Shown here: piece after piece, positions 1-8,438 of the stretch | How positions within the stretch are numbered: position 1 is the stretch's first letter | How the letters are laid out: every line of letters starts with the position of its first letter | Source of the DNA: SZUA-35 sp965530755 | GTDB lineage: Bacteria > Actinomycetota > Acidimicrobiia > Acidimicrobiales > SZUA-35 | Assembly: GCA_965530755.1 (NCBI GenBank) | Contig: CBESNA010000017.1 | Coordinates: 1-64,000 of the forward strand | Length of the DNA: 64,000 nucleotides | Direction of reading: 5' to 3' | The notes under the pieces: model-generated | Told to the model about the DNA's origin: nothing | The model's input: the letters and a program-made list of their open reading frames with translations, nothing else | The model's database searches: none | Program-made: the position numbers and the translations under genes

Positions 1-47
1 TGGTACTTGGACGGAGACGTCCTGGGAGAGTAGGTCGCTGCCGGATT
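1..47 (+). rRNA. rrf: 5S ribosomal RNA, 3' end only
   Basis: The first bases match the conserved 3' third of bacterial 5S rRNA, with a GGGAGAGTAGGTCGCTGCCGG block just before the end. The 5' part lies outside the window. A strong factor-independent terminator follows within ten bases, as expected at the end of an rRNA operon. The exact 3' end cannot be fixed because the pairing partner in the 5' end is missing. Confidence 0.85.
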
Positions 48-53
48 TCTTAG

Positions 54-92
54 AGAAGACCCACTGCTTCGGCAGTGGGTCTTCTTGCTTTT
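54..92 (+). terminator. Factor-independent terminator of the rRNA operon
   Basis: A perfect 14-bp stem (54-67 with 72-85) closes on a TTCG tetraloop and runs into a T-rich tract. It directly follows the 5S rRNA end, so it ends the rRNA transcript. Confidence 0.93.
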
Positions 93-150
93 TGGCCTGC
101 GGCCCGAGCTTTCGGCCCGCAAGATCGGTCAGGGCCTCTAGCCTCGGTCC

Positions 151-891
151 GTGGCAAAGAAGCGCGTCCCGCCCCCTCCCGTAGTCCGAGACAAGGTCAC
201 GGTCGAGCGTGTCGACGATGACACTGCGTCGCAGGACGCGGTCCAGACCAAGCGGCGGAGGCGTGGTTCGACGATCGACGTATCAGAGGTCGAGTTCACA
301 GGCGTCGCCAATGACACCAAGGTCAAGCTCCGCCGCCGTCTCATCGAGGCGGCCGGCGCCTTCGAAGCCGAACGGTATGGCGACGCCCACAAACTTCTGA
401 GCTCGATCGAAAGTCTGGCTCCCGGGGTCCCAGAGGTTCTGGAACTTCGTGGTCTGTCGAGCTATCGATTGGGCAAGTGGAAGCAGGCAGTGAACGACCT
501 CCTGGCGTTCGAAGCGGCTACGGACAGTGTCGAACAGCATCATGTGCTTGCCGACTGCGCCAGGGCTCTCGGGCAGTGGCGTGAGGTCGAGCGCTACTGG
601 GACGAGCTCGGCAACGCGTCACCCAACGCTGAACTGATCGAGGAAGGACGGATCGTCTACGCCTGCGCCCTGGCCGATCAGGGCAAGCTACGCGATGGCA
701 TCCGAGTACTCGAAAAGGCTCCACGTGCACCGAGGAAGCCCAAGGTCCAGCATCTACGGCGCTGGTATGCGCTCGCTGACCTGTACGAACGGGCGGGCGA
801 TCTGCCGAAAGCTCGTCGGCTCTTCGCCGAGGTGAACACGCTCGAGCCCTCTTTCGGTGATGCCGGTGAGCGTGCCCGCTCGTTGCGATAG
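151..891 (+). CDS. TPR-repeat protein
   Basis: A 246-residue soluble protein. The first 50 residues are a charged, low-complexity head rich in Arg, Asp and Pro. From about residue 60 it is built of helical pairs spaced like tetratricopeptide repeats (for example LEAAGAFEAERYGDAHKLL-like and WYALADLYERAGDLPKARRL near the end). TPR proteins are scaffolds, and no catalytic motif is visible. A -10-like TAGCCT (139-144) lies 6 nt before the GTG start, suggesting a leaderless transcript beginning at the codon. The partner and process are unknown. Related TPR proteins of this layout occur as single genes in other actinobacteria. Confidence 0.8.
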   Translation: MAKKRVPPPPVVRDKVTVERVDDDTASQDAVQTKRRRRGSTIDVSEVEFTGVANDTKVKLRRRLIEAAGAFEAERYGDAHKLLSSIESLAPGVPEVLELRGLSSYRLGKWKQAVNDLLAFEAATDSVEQHHVLADCARALGQWREVERYWDELGNASPNAELIEEGRIVYACALADQGKLRDGIRVLEKAPRAPRKPKVQHLRRWYALADLYERAGDLPKARRLFAEVNTLEPSFGDAGERARSLR

Positions 892-972
892 TGTTGCGAC
901 AGCGCTGATCGTCTTCGCTCAATCGATCGAACTTCCCCCACACAACACTCAACCACCGAGAAAGGTGGAGCG

Positions 973-1320
973 ATGAACATCGCCGTTGTTCAGGGAAGTG
1001 TCCGAACCGAACCAGATTGCCGTGAGGCTCGGGACGGATCGTTGTTGGTGAGCTTCGATCTCGTGATCGATGGTTCGCCGCGAACGCAGGTGCCGATCAC
1101 ATGGGTCGGTGATGCTGCAGCAAGACCGACGGCGATCACCGAGGGACAAATCCTCACCGTGATCGGGTCGGTCCACCGACGGTTCTATCGGAGTGGCAGT
1201 GCCACCTCGAGTCGAACCGACGTGCGTGCCGAACGGATCGTGCGGGGCGCAGGGAAGCGAGCTCGAGCAGCGGTTGCCACTGCGTTCGAGCGGGCGGAGA
1301 CGGCGGCCGCGACTCGCTGA
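973..1320 (+). CDS. Single-stranded DNA-binding (SSB-like) OB-fold protein
   Basis: 115 residues with an OB-fold pattern of the SSB family: an N-terminal strand NIAVVQGSV, a core strand SLLVSFDLVIDG, and GQILTVIGSVHRRFYRSG where SSBs have GxxVxVxGxLxxRxW. The tail is short, basic and Ala-rich and lacks the acidic DDDIPF-type tip used by canonical SSB to recruit partners. It is therefore more likely a secondary SSB-like protein than the main replication SSB. A good ribosome site (AGGTGGAG) precedes the ATG. It is convergent with the aldolase gene, four bases apart. Confidence 0.72.
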   Translation: MNIAVVQGSVRTEPDCREARDGSLLVSFDLVIDGSPRTQVPITWVGDAAARPTAITEGQILTVIGSVHRRFYRSGSATSSRTDVRAERIVRGAGKRARAAVATAFERAETAAATR

Positions 1321-1324
1321 TCGC

Positions 1325-2395
1325 TCAGGCGAGCGTGTTGATGTTGCCGAGTTCGGTGAATGCCTGCTCGAGACGGGTCACGAAGGTCTCTTCGCCGGCC
1401 CGGAGCCACGCCCGCGGATCGTATTTCTTCTTGTTCGGAGCATCCGGGCCATCGGGGTTGCCGATCTGGCCTTGCAGGTAGTCGTGGTTGGCAGCCTCGT
1501 AGGCTCGGATGCCGTCCCAGAACGCCCACTGGAGATCGGTGTCGATGTTCATCTTGATCACGCCGTAGGAGATCGCTTCGGCGATCTCGGCCGCCGTCGA
1601 GCCTGATCCACCGTGGAACACGAAATTGACGGGCTTCGGGGCGGTCCCGTGCTTTTCCGCGATGTGTTTCTGGGAAGCATCGAGGATCGACGGCGTCAGC
1701 TTGACGTTGCCGGGCTTGTAGACGCCGTGGACGTTGCCGAAGGCCGCAGCGATCGTGAATCGGTCGCTGACCTCGGAGAGGCGCTCGTAGGCGTATGCCA
1801 CCTCCTCCGGCTTGGAGTAGAGGTCTTCGGGCTTGACGTCGGAGTTGTCGACGCCGTCTTCCTCACCGCCGGTGATGCCGAGTTCGATCTCGAGGGTCAT
1901 GCCCATCTTCGACATCCGCTGGAGATAGGCGACACAGAGGTCGATGTTCTCCTCCATCGTCTCTTCGGAGAGGTCGAGCATGTGAGAGCTGAACAGCGGA
2001 ACGCCGTTGGCCTCGTAGTACTGCTCGCCTGCATCCAGGAGTCCGTCGATCCAGGGGAGGAGCTTCTTGGCGGCGTGGTCGGTGTGGAGGATGATGCGGG
2101 CTCCGTAGCGCTCCGCCATGTTGCGCACGTGGAGGGCGCCCGAGATGCTGCCGGCGACCGACGCCTCGGTCCCGCTGCCGTAGCCCTTGCCGGCGACGAA
2201 AGCGCCGCCGCTGTTGGAGAACTGGATGATCGCGGGCGCATTCACCTTTGCCGCGGTCTCCATCACGCCGTTCATGGTGTTGGTGCCGATGCAGTTGGCC
2301 GCCGGAAGGGCGAAGTTGTTCGCCTTGGCGTGGGCAAAGAGTTCGGAAACGGCGTCGCCTGTGAGGACACCCGGGGCAAATTCGGCGCGTGACAT
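1325..2395 (-). CDS. fba: Fructose-bisphosphate aldolase, class II
   Basis: 356 residues, the usual size of class IIA aldolases. It cleaves fructose 1,6-bisphosphate to dihydroxyacetone phosphate and glyceraldehyde 3-phosphate in glycolysis and gluconeogenesis, using a divalent metal. Visible motifs are ILHTDHAAKKLLPW (zinc ligand His), LEIELGITGGEEDGVDN, FGNVHGVYKPGN, and NFVFHGGSGS for phosphate binding. The start at 2395 (MSRAEFAPG) fits family N-termini. A TAGCGT hexamer 7 nt upstream on the same strand suggests a leaderless mRNA. Upstream in-frame codons give 31 extra non-homologous residues and were not used. Confidence 0.95.
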   Translation of the reverse strand: MSRAEFAPGVLTGDAVSELFAHAKANNFALPAANCIGTNTMNGVMETAAKVNAPAIIQFSNSGGAFVAGKGYGSGTEASVAGSISGALHVRNMAERYGARIILHTDHAAKKLLPWIDGLLDAGEQYYEANGVPLFSSHMLDLSEETMEENIDLCVAYLQRMSKMGMTLEIELGITGGEEDGVDNSDVKPEDLYSKPEEVAYAYERLSEVSDRFTIAAAFGNVHGVYKPGNVKLTPSILDASQKHIAEKHGTAPKPVNFVFHGGSGSTAAEIAEAISYGVIKMNIDTDLQWAFWDGIRAYEAANHDYLQGQIGNPDGPDAPNKKKYDPRAWLRAGEETFVTRLEQAFTELGNINTLA

Positions 2396-2472
2396 GCGTC
2401 TGACGCTACCAACACTGTTCGGTGTCTGCGGAAACCTCTCGCGACTTCTCGATGGGGCTACGGTTCGCGGCC

Positions 2473-3255
2473 ATGACGACCTGGGCACTCGATCTCGACG
2501 GCGTGATCTGGCACGGAACGATGCCCATCCCCGGGTCGGCCGAGGCCGTCAGCGACATTCGAGCATCGGGACACGAGGTCGTGTTCGTCACGAACAACTC
2601 CTTCTCGACGATTGCGCAGCAGGAGGCCAAACTCGGGTCGTTCGGAATCAATGCATCTGGCTCGGTGATCACTTCGGCGCAGGCCGCCGCCTCATTGATC
2701 GAGCCCAACGAGCGGGTTCTGGTGTTGGGCGGTCCCGGGGTGATCGAGGCGGTCGAGGCTCGAGGCGCCGCTGTGGTCGACCATGCACAGGTGGCTGACG
2801 GCGAGCACGCGGTCGAGAAGGCTTCCATCGACGTCGTGGTCGTCGGTCTGGACTGGGCCCTCGACTACCACCGGCTGGCGGCTGCGGTGCAGGCAGTGCT
2901 CGGCGGAGCTCGATTCTTGGCGACCAACACCGATCCGACCTACCCGAGCGAGCGCGGGTTGCTTCCCGGCGCCGGCGCATTGGTTGCCGCGGTAGCCACC
3001 GCTACGGGCTGTTCCCCCGTGGTGGCCGGAAAGCCGGAACGTCCGGCTGCAGACCTGGTGAGGTCTCGGTTCGGTTCTGAGGGCGTCATGGTGGGGGACA
3101 GGCCCGAGACCGACGGAGCGTTCGCCGTGGCCCTCGGCTACGACTTCGGGCTCGTGTTGTCCGGCGTCACCTCGTCGGCCGAGGGCGTTGTGCCTGTTCC
3201 CCAGTTGGTGGCACCCGATCTGCGGTCGCTGGTGTCGGCCCACATCGGGCGTTGA
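2473..3255 (+). CDS. HAD-superfamily hydrolase, NagD/phosphoglycolate phosphatase-like
   Basis: 260 residues. HAD motif I is WALDLDGVIWHG (nucleophile and acid/base Asp), motif II is VFVTNN, motif III is the Lys of VAGKPE, and motif IV is VGDRPETDG. A cap of type IIA lies between motifs II and III, as in NagD, AraL and 2-phosphoglycolate or p-nitrophenyl phosphatases. The likely reaction is removal of phosphate from a small metabolite in the cytosol, substrate unknown. The ATG at 2473 is chosen because motif I must lie close to the N-terminus. A TACGGT hexamer sits 8 nt upstream. It is divergent from fba with 77 bp between the starts. Confidence 0.88.
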   Translation: MTTWALDLDGVIWHGTMPIPGSAEAVSDIRASGHEVVFVTNNSFSTIAQQEAKLGSFGINASGSVITSAQAAASLIEPNERVLVLGGPGVIEAVEARGAAVVDHAQVADGEHAVEKASIDVVVVGLDWALDYHRLAAAVQAVLGGARFLATNTDPTYPSERGLLPGAGALVAAVATATGCSPVVAGKPERPAADLVRSRFGSEGVMVGDRPETDGAFAVALGYDFGLVLSGVTSSAEGVVPVPQLVAPDLRSLVSAHIGR

Positions 3256-3339
3256 ATCTGCCGATTCTCGGCGCCTTGCGGAGCTCAGTCGAGCCCGTGT
3301 TGCGTTGGTCACAAACGACCGATTTCTGAGTGCTAACTG

Positions 3340-3368
3340 TTGCAAGCGCGTGCGAGCAGGAGTATTCT
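3340..3368 (+). promoter_or_regulatory. Consensus-like promoter of the 3376 gene
   Basis: TTGCAA (3340-3345) and TATTCT (3363-3368) are separated by exactly 17 bp. The start codon follows 7 nt after the -10 box, so the transcript probably begins at or next to the ATG. It is one of the few leaderless-type starts in the window with a recognisable -35 box. Confidence 0.65.
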
Positions 3369-3375
3369 TTCTCTC

Positions 3376-3870
3376 ATGACCACCACCTCCACTCTCACCG
3401 ACCGGATCCGCAAGATCGACGTGCGGAACCCTGAAACCCTCGACATCTTCGAACTCCGCAACGCCATCGAGAAGGCCGTCAAGGACCTCGATCTTCCCGA
3501 GTTCGACCTCGAGCGCCTCGACGTGCTCGGCCTCCGTGAACTCTTCAACAAGCTCGATCTCCCCGAGTTCGAGCTCGAGACCCTCGACCGTTTCGACGTC
3601 CTCGGCCTGCGCAAGGCCATCGTCGACGCCGACCGTGTCGAGTTCACCATGCCCAGCAGCCCCGGTGATGTCGTCAGCCAGTTCGACGACGTCCGCTCGA
3701 GTTTCGAATCGATCATCAAGAACGTCGTCGACAACGCTGCCGATCTCGCTCCGGTGACCCGCAAGGAACTCGCCGATCTCGAAAAGCGCATCGTCGCTGC
3801 CGAGAAGGCCGCCAAGAAGACCCCGGCCAAGAAGGCTCGGGCCCGCAAGCCCGCCGCCAAGAAGGCCTGA
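3376..3870 (+). CDS. Internally repeated acidic protein with Lys/Ala-rich tail, function unknown
   Basis: 164 residues in three parts. Residues 14-83 hold three related repeats of about 22 residues: a divergent first copy (ETLDIFELRNAIEK), then LDLPEFDLERLDVLGLRE and LDLPEFELETLDRFDVLGLRK. Residues 95-145 are a predicted long helix. Residues 145-164 are a basic tail of KKTPAKKA/KPAAKKA type, like histone H1-like or phasin-associated tails. There is no signal peptide. The layout suggests a coiled protein with a DNA- or polyanion-binding tail, perhaps a nucleoid- or granule-associated (phasin-like) protein, but I do not recognise the family. It is monocistronic with a good promoter and probably well expressed. 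Confidence 0.85.
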   Translation: MTTTSTLTDRIRKIDVRNPETLDIFELRNAIEKAVKDLDLPEFDLERLDVLGLRELFNKLDLPEFELETLDRFDVLGLRKAIVDADRVEFTMPSSPGDVVSQFDDVRSSFESIIKNVVDNAADLAPVTRKELADLEKRIVAAEKAAKKTPAKKARARKPAAKKA

Positions 3871-3928
3871 TCAGCCACTCAGGCTGGCACAGCCGGATGA
3901 CGCGCAGTCGGGCCGCTACCGTGGCCTG

Positions 3929-4714
3929 ATGGCTGCTCGTCGCCGGCTGGATGCCGAACTCGTCCGGCGGGGACTCGTCCCCAGTCGCGACGCAGCAAAA
4001 CGAGAGATCGAAGCCGGCCGGGTGGTCGTGGGAGGAGCTCCCGCCACCAAGTCGGCTCGTCTCGTTTTGGCCGGCGACGATGTGCGAGTGCTCGGGCCGC
4101 CACCGAAGTTCGTGAGCCGTGCCGGGCAGAAGCTGGAGGCGGCGCTCGATCGCTTCGGCGTCGACCCGTCCGGTTGGACGGTGCTCGACGCCGGTTCGTC
4201 GACGGGTGGTTTCACCGACTGCCTGTTGCAGCGGGGAGCGGCACGAGTGGTGGCGATTGATGTCGGCACCCACCAGATGCACGAGAAGATCCGAGCCGAC
4301 GAGCGTGTCGACGTACGGGAACAGACCGATGTACGAACCGTCGACCAAGCTTCGATCGGCGGGCCGGTCGATCTCGTGGTCGGTGACCTTTCGTTCATCT
4401 CGCTCAAACTGGTATTGCCGGCGTTGGTGGGCGTTGCCCGTCCCGGGGCCCCGATGCTGCTACTGGTCAAACCGCAGTTCGAGGCCGGCCGCGAGGAAGC
4501 AGCGAAAGGCCGCGGAATCATCACCGATCCAGCGATTCACCAGCGGGTCCTGGCCGAAGTCGAGGCGGCGGCACTGTCACACGGTGCGGTCATGGTCGAT
4601 CACATGCGGTCGCCGATCACCGGCCATGCAGGCAATGTCGAGTTCGTGGGGTACTTTCGCGCCGACGCTGCGGCCGCAGCGTCCGGTGACCAGTCAGGAG
4701 TCGTGAGTGAGTAG
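3929..4714 (+). CDS. tlyA: TlyA-family rRNA 2'-O-methyltransferase
   Basis: 261 residues. The N-terminal 60 residues form an S4 RNA-binding domain (LDAELVRRGLVPSRDAAKRE, GRVVVGG). An FtsJ/RrmJ-like methyltransferase domain follows, with a SAM motif TVLDAGSSTGGFTDCLL, VGDLSFISLK and LVKPQFEAGREE. Members methylate cytidine 2'-O in 16S and 23S rRNA, and loss gives capreomycin resistance in mycobacteria. It starts an overlapping run with nadK (8-nt overlap) and recN, the same order as in mycobacteria. TACCGT lies 6 nt upstream of the ATG, consistent with a leaderless start. Confidence 0.94.
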   Translation: MAARRRLDAELVRRGLVPSRDAAKREIEAGRVVVGGAPATKSARLVLAGDDVRVLGPPPKFVSRAGQKLEAALDRFGVDPSGWTVLDAGSSTGGFTDCLLQRGAARVVAIDVGTHQMHEKIRADERVDVREQTDVRTVDQASIGGPVDLVVGDLSFISLKLVLPALVGVARPGAPMLLLVKPQFEAGREEAAKGRGIITDPAIHQRVLAEVEAAALSHGAVMVDHMRSPITGHAGNVEFVGYFRADAAAAASGDQSGVVSE

Positions 4715-5561
4715 ACGCATCGGCATCGTCGTGCACCGCCACCGGCCCGAGGTGATCGGATTCGCCCGCAGCGCAGTGAAGTGGTGCGAAGCCAATGGTG
4801 CGTCGGCGTCGCTTCCGAGCGGAGATGCAGCGCTCATCGGCATGGCTGACCTCGCCGTCGACGCCGAAGCGTTCGCCGACGAGCTCGATCTGATCCTGAG
4901 TCTCGGAGGCGACGGCACAATGCTGCGGGCAGTCCAGTTCGCGGCCCCGAGCGAGGTACCCATCCTGGGGGTCAACGCCGGACAACTCGGTTACCTCACC
5001 CAATTCGCTCCGTCCGAACTCACCGATGCCCTCGATGCGTGGAACGCCGGCGAGCTGATCGAGGAACACCGGATGCTGTTGGAGGTCACGGTCCGTGGCG
5101 ATCGACGTCATCCGGCAGCCCTTGCCCTCAACGAGACCGTGCTCGAGCGCGCCGACAACGGTCATTCGGTGACGGTCGATGCGTCGATCGGTGGTGTCCA
5201 CTTCACCAGATACCTCGCCGACGGCGTGATCGTGGCCACGCCGACCGGTTCGACGGCGTACTCACTCTCTGCAGGCGGGCCCATCGTCGAACCGGACTTC
5301 GAGGCACTCGTGGTCACGCCGGTGGCGCCGCACATGGTCTTCGACCGATCGTTGATCCTCAAGCCTTCGACTGTCGTGGAGCTCACGGTCAGTGGATATC
5401 GGAACGGCAAGGTCACTGTCGACGGGCGTGTGGTCACCGAACTCGAACCAGGGGAGACGCTCGTGTGTCGTGCGTCGGACCTACGAGTTCGATTCCTGAC
5501 CCGGGCCGAGCGGAACTTCCACGGCATCCTGAAGGAGAAGTTCCGACTTGAGGATCGCTGA
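4707..5561 (+). CDS. nadK: NAD kinase
   Basis: 284 residues. It phosphorylates NAD+ to NADP+ in the cytosol. The diagnostic GGDGTML is at residues 67-73, followed by ILGVNAGQLGYLTQF, the LNETVLER nucleotide-binding motif and the glycine-rich TPTGSTAYSLSAGGP. The GTG start overlaps the end of tlyA by 8 nt, and the stop shares one base with the recN start, so translation is probably coupled across all three genes. Confidence 0.96.
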   Translation: MSRRIGIVVHRHRPEVIGFARSAVKWCEANGASASLPSGDAALIGMADLAVDAEAFADELDLILSLGGDGTMLRAVQFAAPSEVPILGVNAGQLGYLTQFAPSELTDALDAWNAGELIEEHRMLLEVTVRGDRRHPAALALNETVLERADNGHSVTVDASIGGVHFTRYLADGVIVATPTGSTAYSLSAGGPIVEPDFEALVVTPVAPHMVFDRSLILKPSTVVELTVSGYRNGKVTVDGRVVTELEPGETLVCRASDLRVRFLTRAERNFHGILKEKFRLEDR

Positions 5562-7159
5562 TGCTGGTTGAGTTGGTGGTGTCCGATCTCGGTGTGATCG
5601 ACGAGGTGTCGCTCACGCTACCACCGGGCCTGATCGCCCTGACCGGTGAGACGGGCGCAGGCAAGACGTTGCTCGTCGACGCGATCAGCTTGTTGATGGG
5701 CGGCCGTTCCGATCCGGGGTTGGTGCGGGCCGGGGCCACCGAGGCGCGGGTCGACGGCCGGTTCTTGACGATCGACGATGACGGTGACGAGGTCGAACAC
5801 GTGCTGGCCCGCGTCGTTCCCGCCGAGGGCCGTTCACGGGCGTACATCAATGGTCGACCCGCCACGGCAGGTGCACTGACCGAGCTGGGCGAGCGCCTCG
5901 TCGATCTCCATGGGCAGCATGCCCACCAGTCGTTGCTCGGTGTCGATGCTCAGCGGGTGGCACTCGATGCGTTCGGTCATGTCGATCTGCAACGAATCAA
6001 CGCAGCCAAAGCTCGCATCTCCGAGCTCGAGGCGCTCCTCTTGCAGTTGGGTGGTGACGAACGGTCCCGGGCCCGGGAAATCGATCTCTTGCGCTACCAG
6101 GTCGACGAGCTCGACGCGGCCGGGATCGATGATTCCGATGAAGAGACGAACCTTCGCCGTCGCGAAGACATGCTCGGGAACGCGGTTGGCCTCGAGGAGG
6201 CGGCCGGACGGTCGATCGAGGCGCTCGTGGAGGACGACGGTGCTCGCGATCAACTGGCGATGGCCCTGAAGCACCTGGGTGACAGCTCGGTATTCGCTCC
6301 CGTGGCGTCACGTCTCCGGGACGTCCTGGCAGAGGTGGACGATCTCGCCGATGCGATTCGAGATCTCGCCGGCGGGCTGCAGCATGATCCCGAGGCGTTG
6401 GCCGAGGTCCAGGATCGTCTCCAGCAGCTTCAGCAGCTTCGTCGGAAGTACGGCGATGATCTCGGCGCCGTCATGGCCGAGCACCGGGATCTTGCTGAAC
6501 GGCTCGCCGAGCTCCTCGACCACGACGCCAGAGCAATGCGGCTCGACTCCGACAAGGCGGCGGCGGCGGCCGAGTTCGCCGCTGCAGCGGCCGAGGTACT
6601 GGCAGCGCGACAGGTAGCGGCCCCGACGCTTGCGGCCGCGATCGAGGCGAGGCTGCCGGATCTCGCAATGCCGAAGGCGACCATCGGCATCGACGTGTCC
6701 GGTGTCGACGGTGCCCACGTCGTGTTCCAACTGTCTGCCAACCCGGGTTCGCCCCTTCAGCCACTGGCCAAGGTGGCGTCCGGTGGTGAGTTGGCCCGCA
6801 CGATGTTGGCGCTCCGCAGTGTGTTGTCCGAGGCACCGCCGATCCTGGTGTTCGACGAGGTCGATGCCGGTATCGGTGGTGAGGCCGGGTTCGCCGTCGG
6901 CCGATCGTTGAGTGATCTCGGAGATCGCCATCAGGTCCTGGTGGTCACTCACCTGCCGCAGGTCGCCTCGTTCGCCGACGCCCACCTCGCAGTCGAAAAG
7001 ATCCAGGACACTGATGTGACGGTGTCGCAGATTCGACTGTTGAACGGCAAGGAGCGGGTCTATGAGTTGGCGAGGATGCTCTCCGGGCAGCCTGAGTCTG
7101 CCACGGCACGCAAACACGCCCGTGAGCTGATGGCCGAAGCGGCGTCTCAGAAACGATGA
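5561..7159 (+). CDS. recN: DNA repair protein RecN
   Basis: 532 residues, slightly shorter than the usual 550-590. It is an SMC-like ATPase acting at double-strand breaks. Walker A is GETGAGKT (residues 29-36). A long coiled region spans roughly residues 150-340, followed by the ABC signature ASGGELARTMLALR and Walker B LVFDEVDAGIGG. It is third in the tlyA-nadK-recN run and overlaps the next gene by 4 nt. No LexA box was found immediately before it, since the gene is translationally coupled to nadK. Confidence 0.95.
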   Translation: MLVELVVSDLGVIDEVSLTLPPGLIALTGETGAGKTLLVDAISLLMGGRSDPGLVRAGATEARVDGRFLTIDDDGDEVEHVLARVVPAEGRSRAYINGRPATAGALTELGERLVDLHGQHAHQSLLGVDAQRVALDAFGHVDLQRINAAKARISELEALLLQLGGDERSRAREIDLLRYQVDELDAAGIDDSDEETNLRRREDMLGNAVGLEEAAGRSIEALVEDDGARDQLAMALKHLGDSSVFAPVASRLRDVLAEVDDLADAIRDLAGGLQHDPEALAEVQDRLQQLQQLRRKYGDDLGAVMAEHRDLAERLAELLDHDARAMRLDSDKAAAAAEFAAAAAEVLAARQVAAPTLAAAIEARLPDLAMPKATIGIDVSGVDGAHVVFQLSANPGSPLQPLAKVASGGELARTMLALRSVLSEAPPILVFDEVDAGIGGEAGFAVGRSLSDLGDRHQVLVVTHLPQVASFADAHLAVEKIQDTDVTVSQIRLLNGKERVYELARMLSGQPESATARKHARELMAEAASQKR

Positions 7160-7761
7160 TCGACGAACTGCTGGTCATCCGCCACGGTGAAACCGATTGG
7201 TCGCGGTCCGGCCGCCACACGGGCCGTACCGATCTCCCGCTGACCGAGCAGGGTCGCGACGAGGCCAAATCGGCGGCCCGAACCCTCCACGATTGGACCA
7301 TCGACGCCGTCTACTCGAGTCCGCTGCTGCGAGCCATGGAGACCGCCGAGCTCGTCGGGCTGGCTCCGCCGATCACGCTCGACGAGGATCTGGTCGAGTG
7401 GGACTACGGCCGCTACGAGGGAGTGCGAACGTCCGAGACCCGGGTCGAGATTCCCGACTGGTCAGTCTGGACCCACCCCATTCTCGATGGTGAATCAGTC
7501 GAGACGGTGGGCGACCGAGCCGATCAGTTTCTTGCGCGGGCTGAAGCAGCCGATGCCCGTCGGGTCGCCGTGTTCGCCCATGGTCACCTGCTGGCGATCT
7601 TGATCGCCCGATGGTGCGGGCTCCCAGCGGTCGAGGGTCGACGATTCGCATTGGCGACGGCCACGGTCAGTTTGCTCGGGCACCATCGAGAGGATCGGGT
7701 TGTTCGAGCGCTCAACCACCGCTGCGGCGATGCGCTACATCCGCCGGCCAGGATCAGCTGA
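7156..7761 (+). CDS. Histidine phosphatase (phosphoglycerate mutase-like)
   Basis: 201 residues with the RHGETDW motif at residues 9-15 (phospho-accepting His), AVYSSPLLRAMETAEL with the second Arg, the EWDYGRYEG acid region and VAVFAHGHLLAI with the second catalytic His. It belongs to the branch of small acid or sugar phosphatases rather than true glycolytic phosphoglycerate mutase. The ATG overlaps the recN stop by 4 nt, so it is the last gene of that run. The substrate is unknown. The 3' end overlaps the convergent gene by 8 nt. Confidence 0.87.
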   Translation: MIDELLVIRHGETDWSRSGRHTGRTDLPLTEQGRDEAKSAARTLHDWTIDAVYSSPLLRAMETAELVGLAPPITLDEDLVEWDYGRYEGVRTSETRVEIPDWSVWTHPILDGESVETVGDRADQFLARAEAADARRVAVFAHGHLLAILIARWCGLPAVEGRRFALATATVSLLGHHREDRVVRALNHRCGDALHPPARIS

Positions 7762-8398
7762 GCGACGCCAGCGTTCCTTCGAGGTCGTCGATGAGTTCAG
7801 GGACCCGTTCGTCGATGCCGGGTTGCTCGGCGGCCAGTCGATGGCCGATCGAACGGATCTGATCTGGTTCGAAGGCCAATCGTGGACGCCGAGACAGGAT
7901 GCGGTGGAGCCGGTCGGCGACCGCGTGGGGGTCGGCGTAGTCGGTCGGGAGACCCCACAGCGGAACCCGTGACAGGTGACGGTCCCATGCTTCGGAGTCG
8001 CCGTCGACCAGCGAGGACAGTGTCGAGCCGAGAATGGTGATCTCGGTGAACGCTGCTTCCACGGCATCCGCCACTTCCGGAACGGCCAGCAGGTGTCCAT
8101 CGATCAGAAGTTCTGGTCCGACGTGAGCCACGGCCCGGGCGGGGCCACGTCCGACCCCATCAGAGGCAAGGTCGGAGCGCAGTCTGGCCATGGCCTTAGT
8201 GAACGTGGGATGACGATGGAACGCATCGTCGGTGGCGTGGTGCAGTGCGATCCCGGCAGTCACCTCGGGGTCGGAGGTGTTACCCATGAGCCGGAACCTT
8301 CCCATCGCCCCGAGGTCTGGCAGTGCGGCGCCGAGCCACACACGCGGCGACGCGGGGGCCAGGCGCACGGCCACGGCGACGTGTCCGGCGATGTTCAC
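7754..8398 (-). CDS. ACP phosphodiesterase-like (DUF479-type) protein
   Basis: 214 residues. The N-terminus (NIAGHVAVA...GAALPDLGAMG) and the motif GIALHHATDDAFHRHP resemble the metal-binding HD-like pattern of acyl-carrier-protein phosphodiesterase AcpH. That enzyme removes phosphopantetheine from ACP. The similarity is in motif order and spacing only, so another HD-type phosphohydrolase function is possible. The GTG start at 8398 has an AGGAG ribosome site 6 nt upstream. It is transcribed toward the recN run and overlaps its last gene by 8 nt. Confidence 0.6.
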   Translation of the reverse strand: MNIAGHVAVAVRLAPASPRVWLGAALPDLGAMGRFRLMGNTSDPEVTAGIALHHATDDAFHRHPTFTKAMARLRSDLASDGVGRGPARAVAHVGPELLIDGHLLAVPEVADAVEAAFTEITILGSTLSSLVDGDSEAWDRHLSRVPLWGLPTDYADPHAVADRLHRILSRRPRLAFEPDQIRSIGHRLAAEQPGIDERVPELIDDLEGTLASLS

Positions 8399-8438
8399 CG
8401 AAGGCTCCTCATCTGATCCTCGCCGACCGATCGTCGAC

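Noticed and set aside
7156..7761. True glycolytic phosphoglycerate mutase
   Set aside because: The length and motif spacing fit small histidine phosphatases, and a second distinct family member occurs at 51544.
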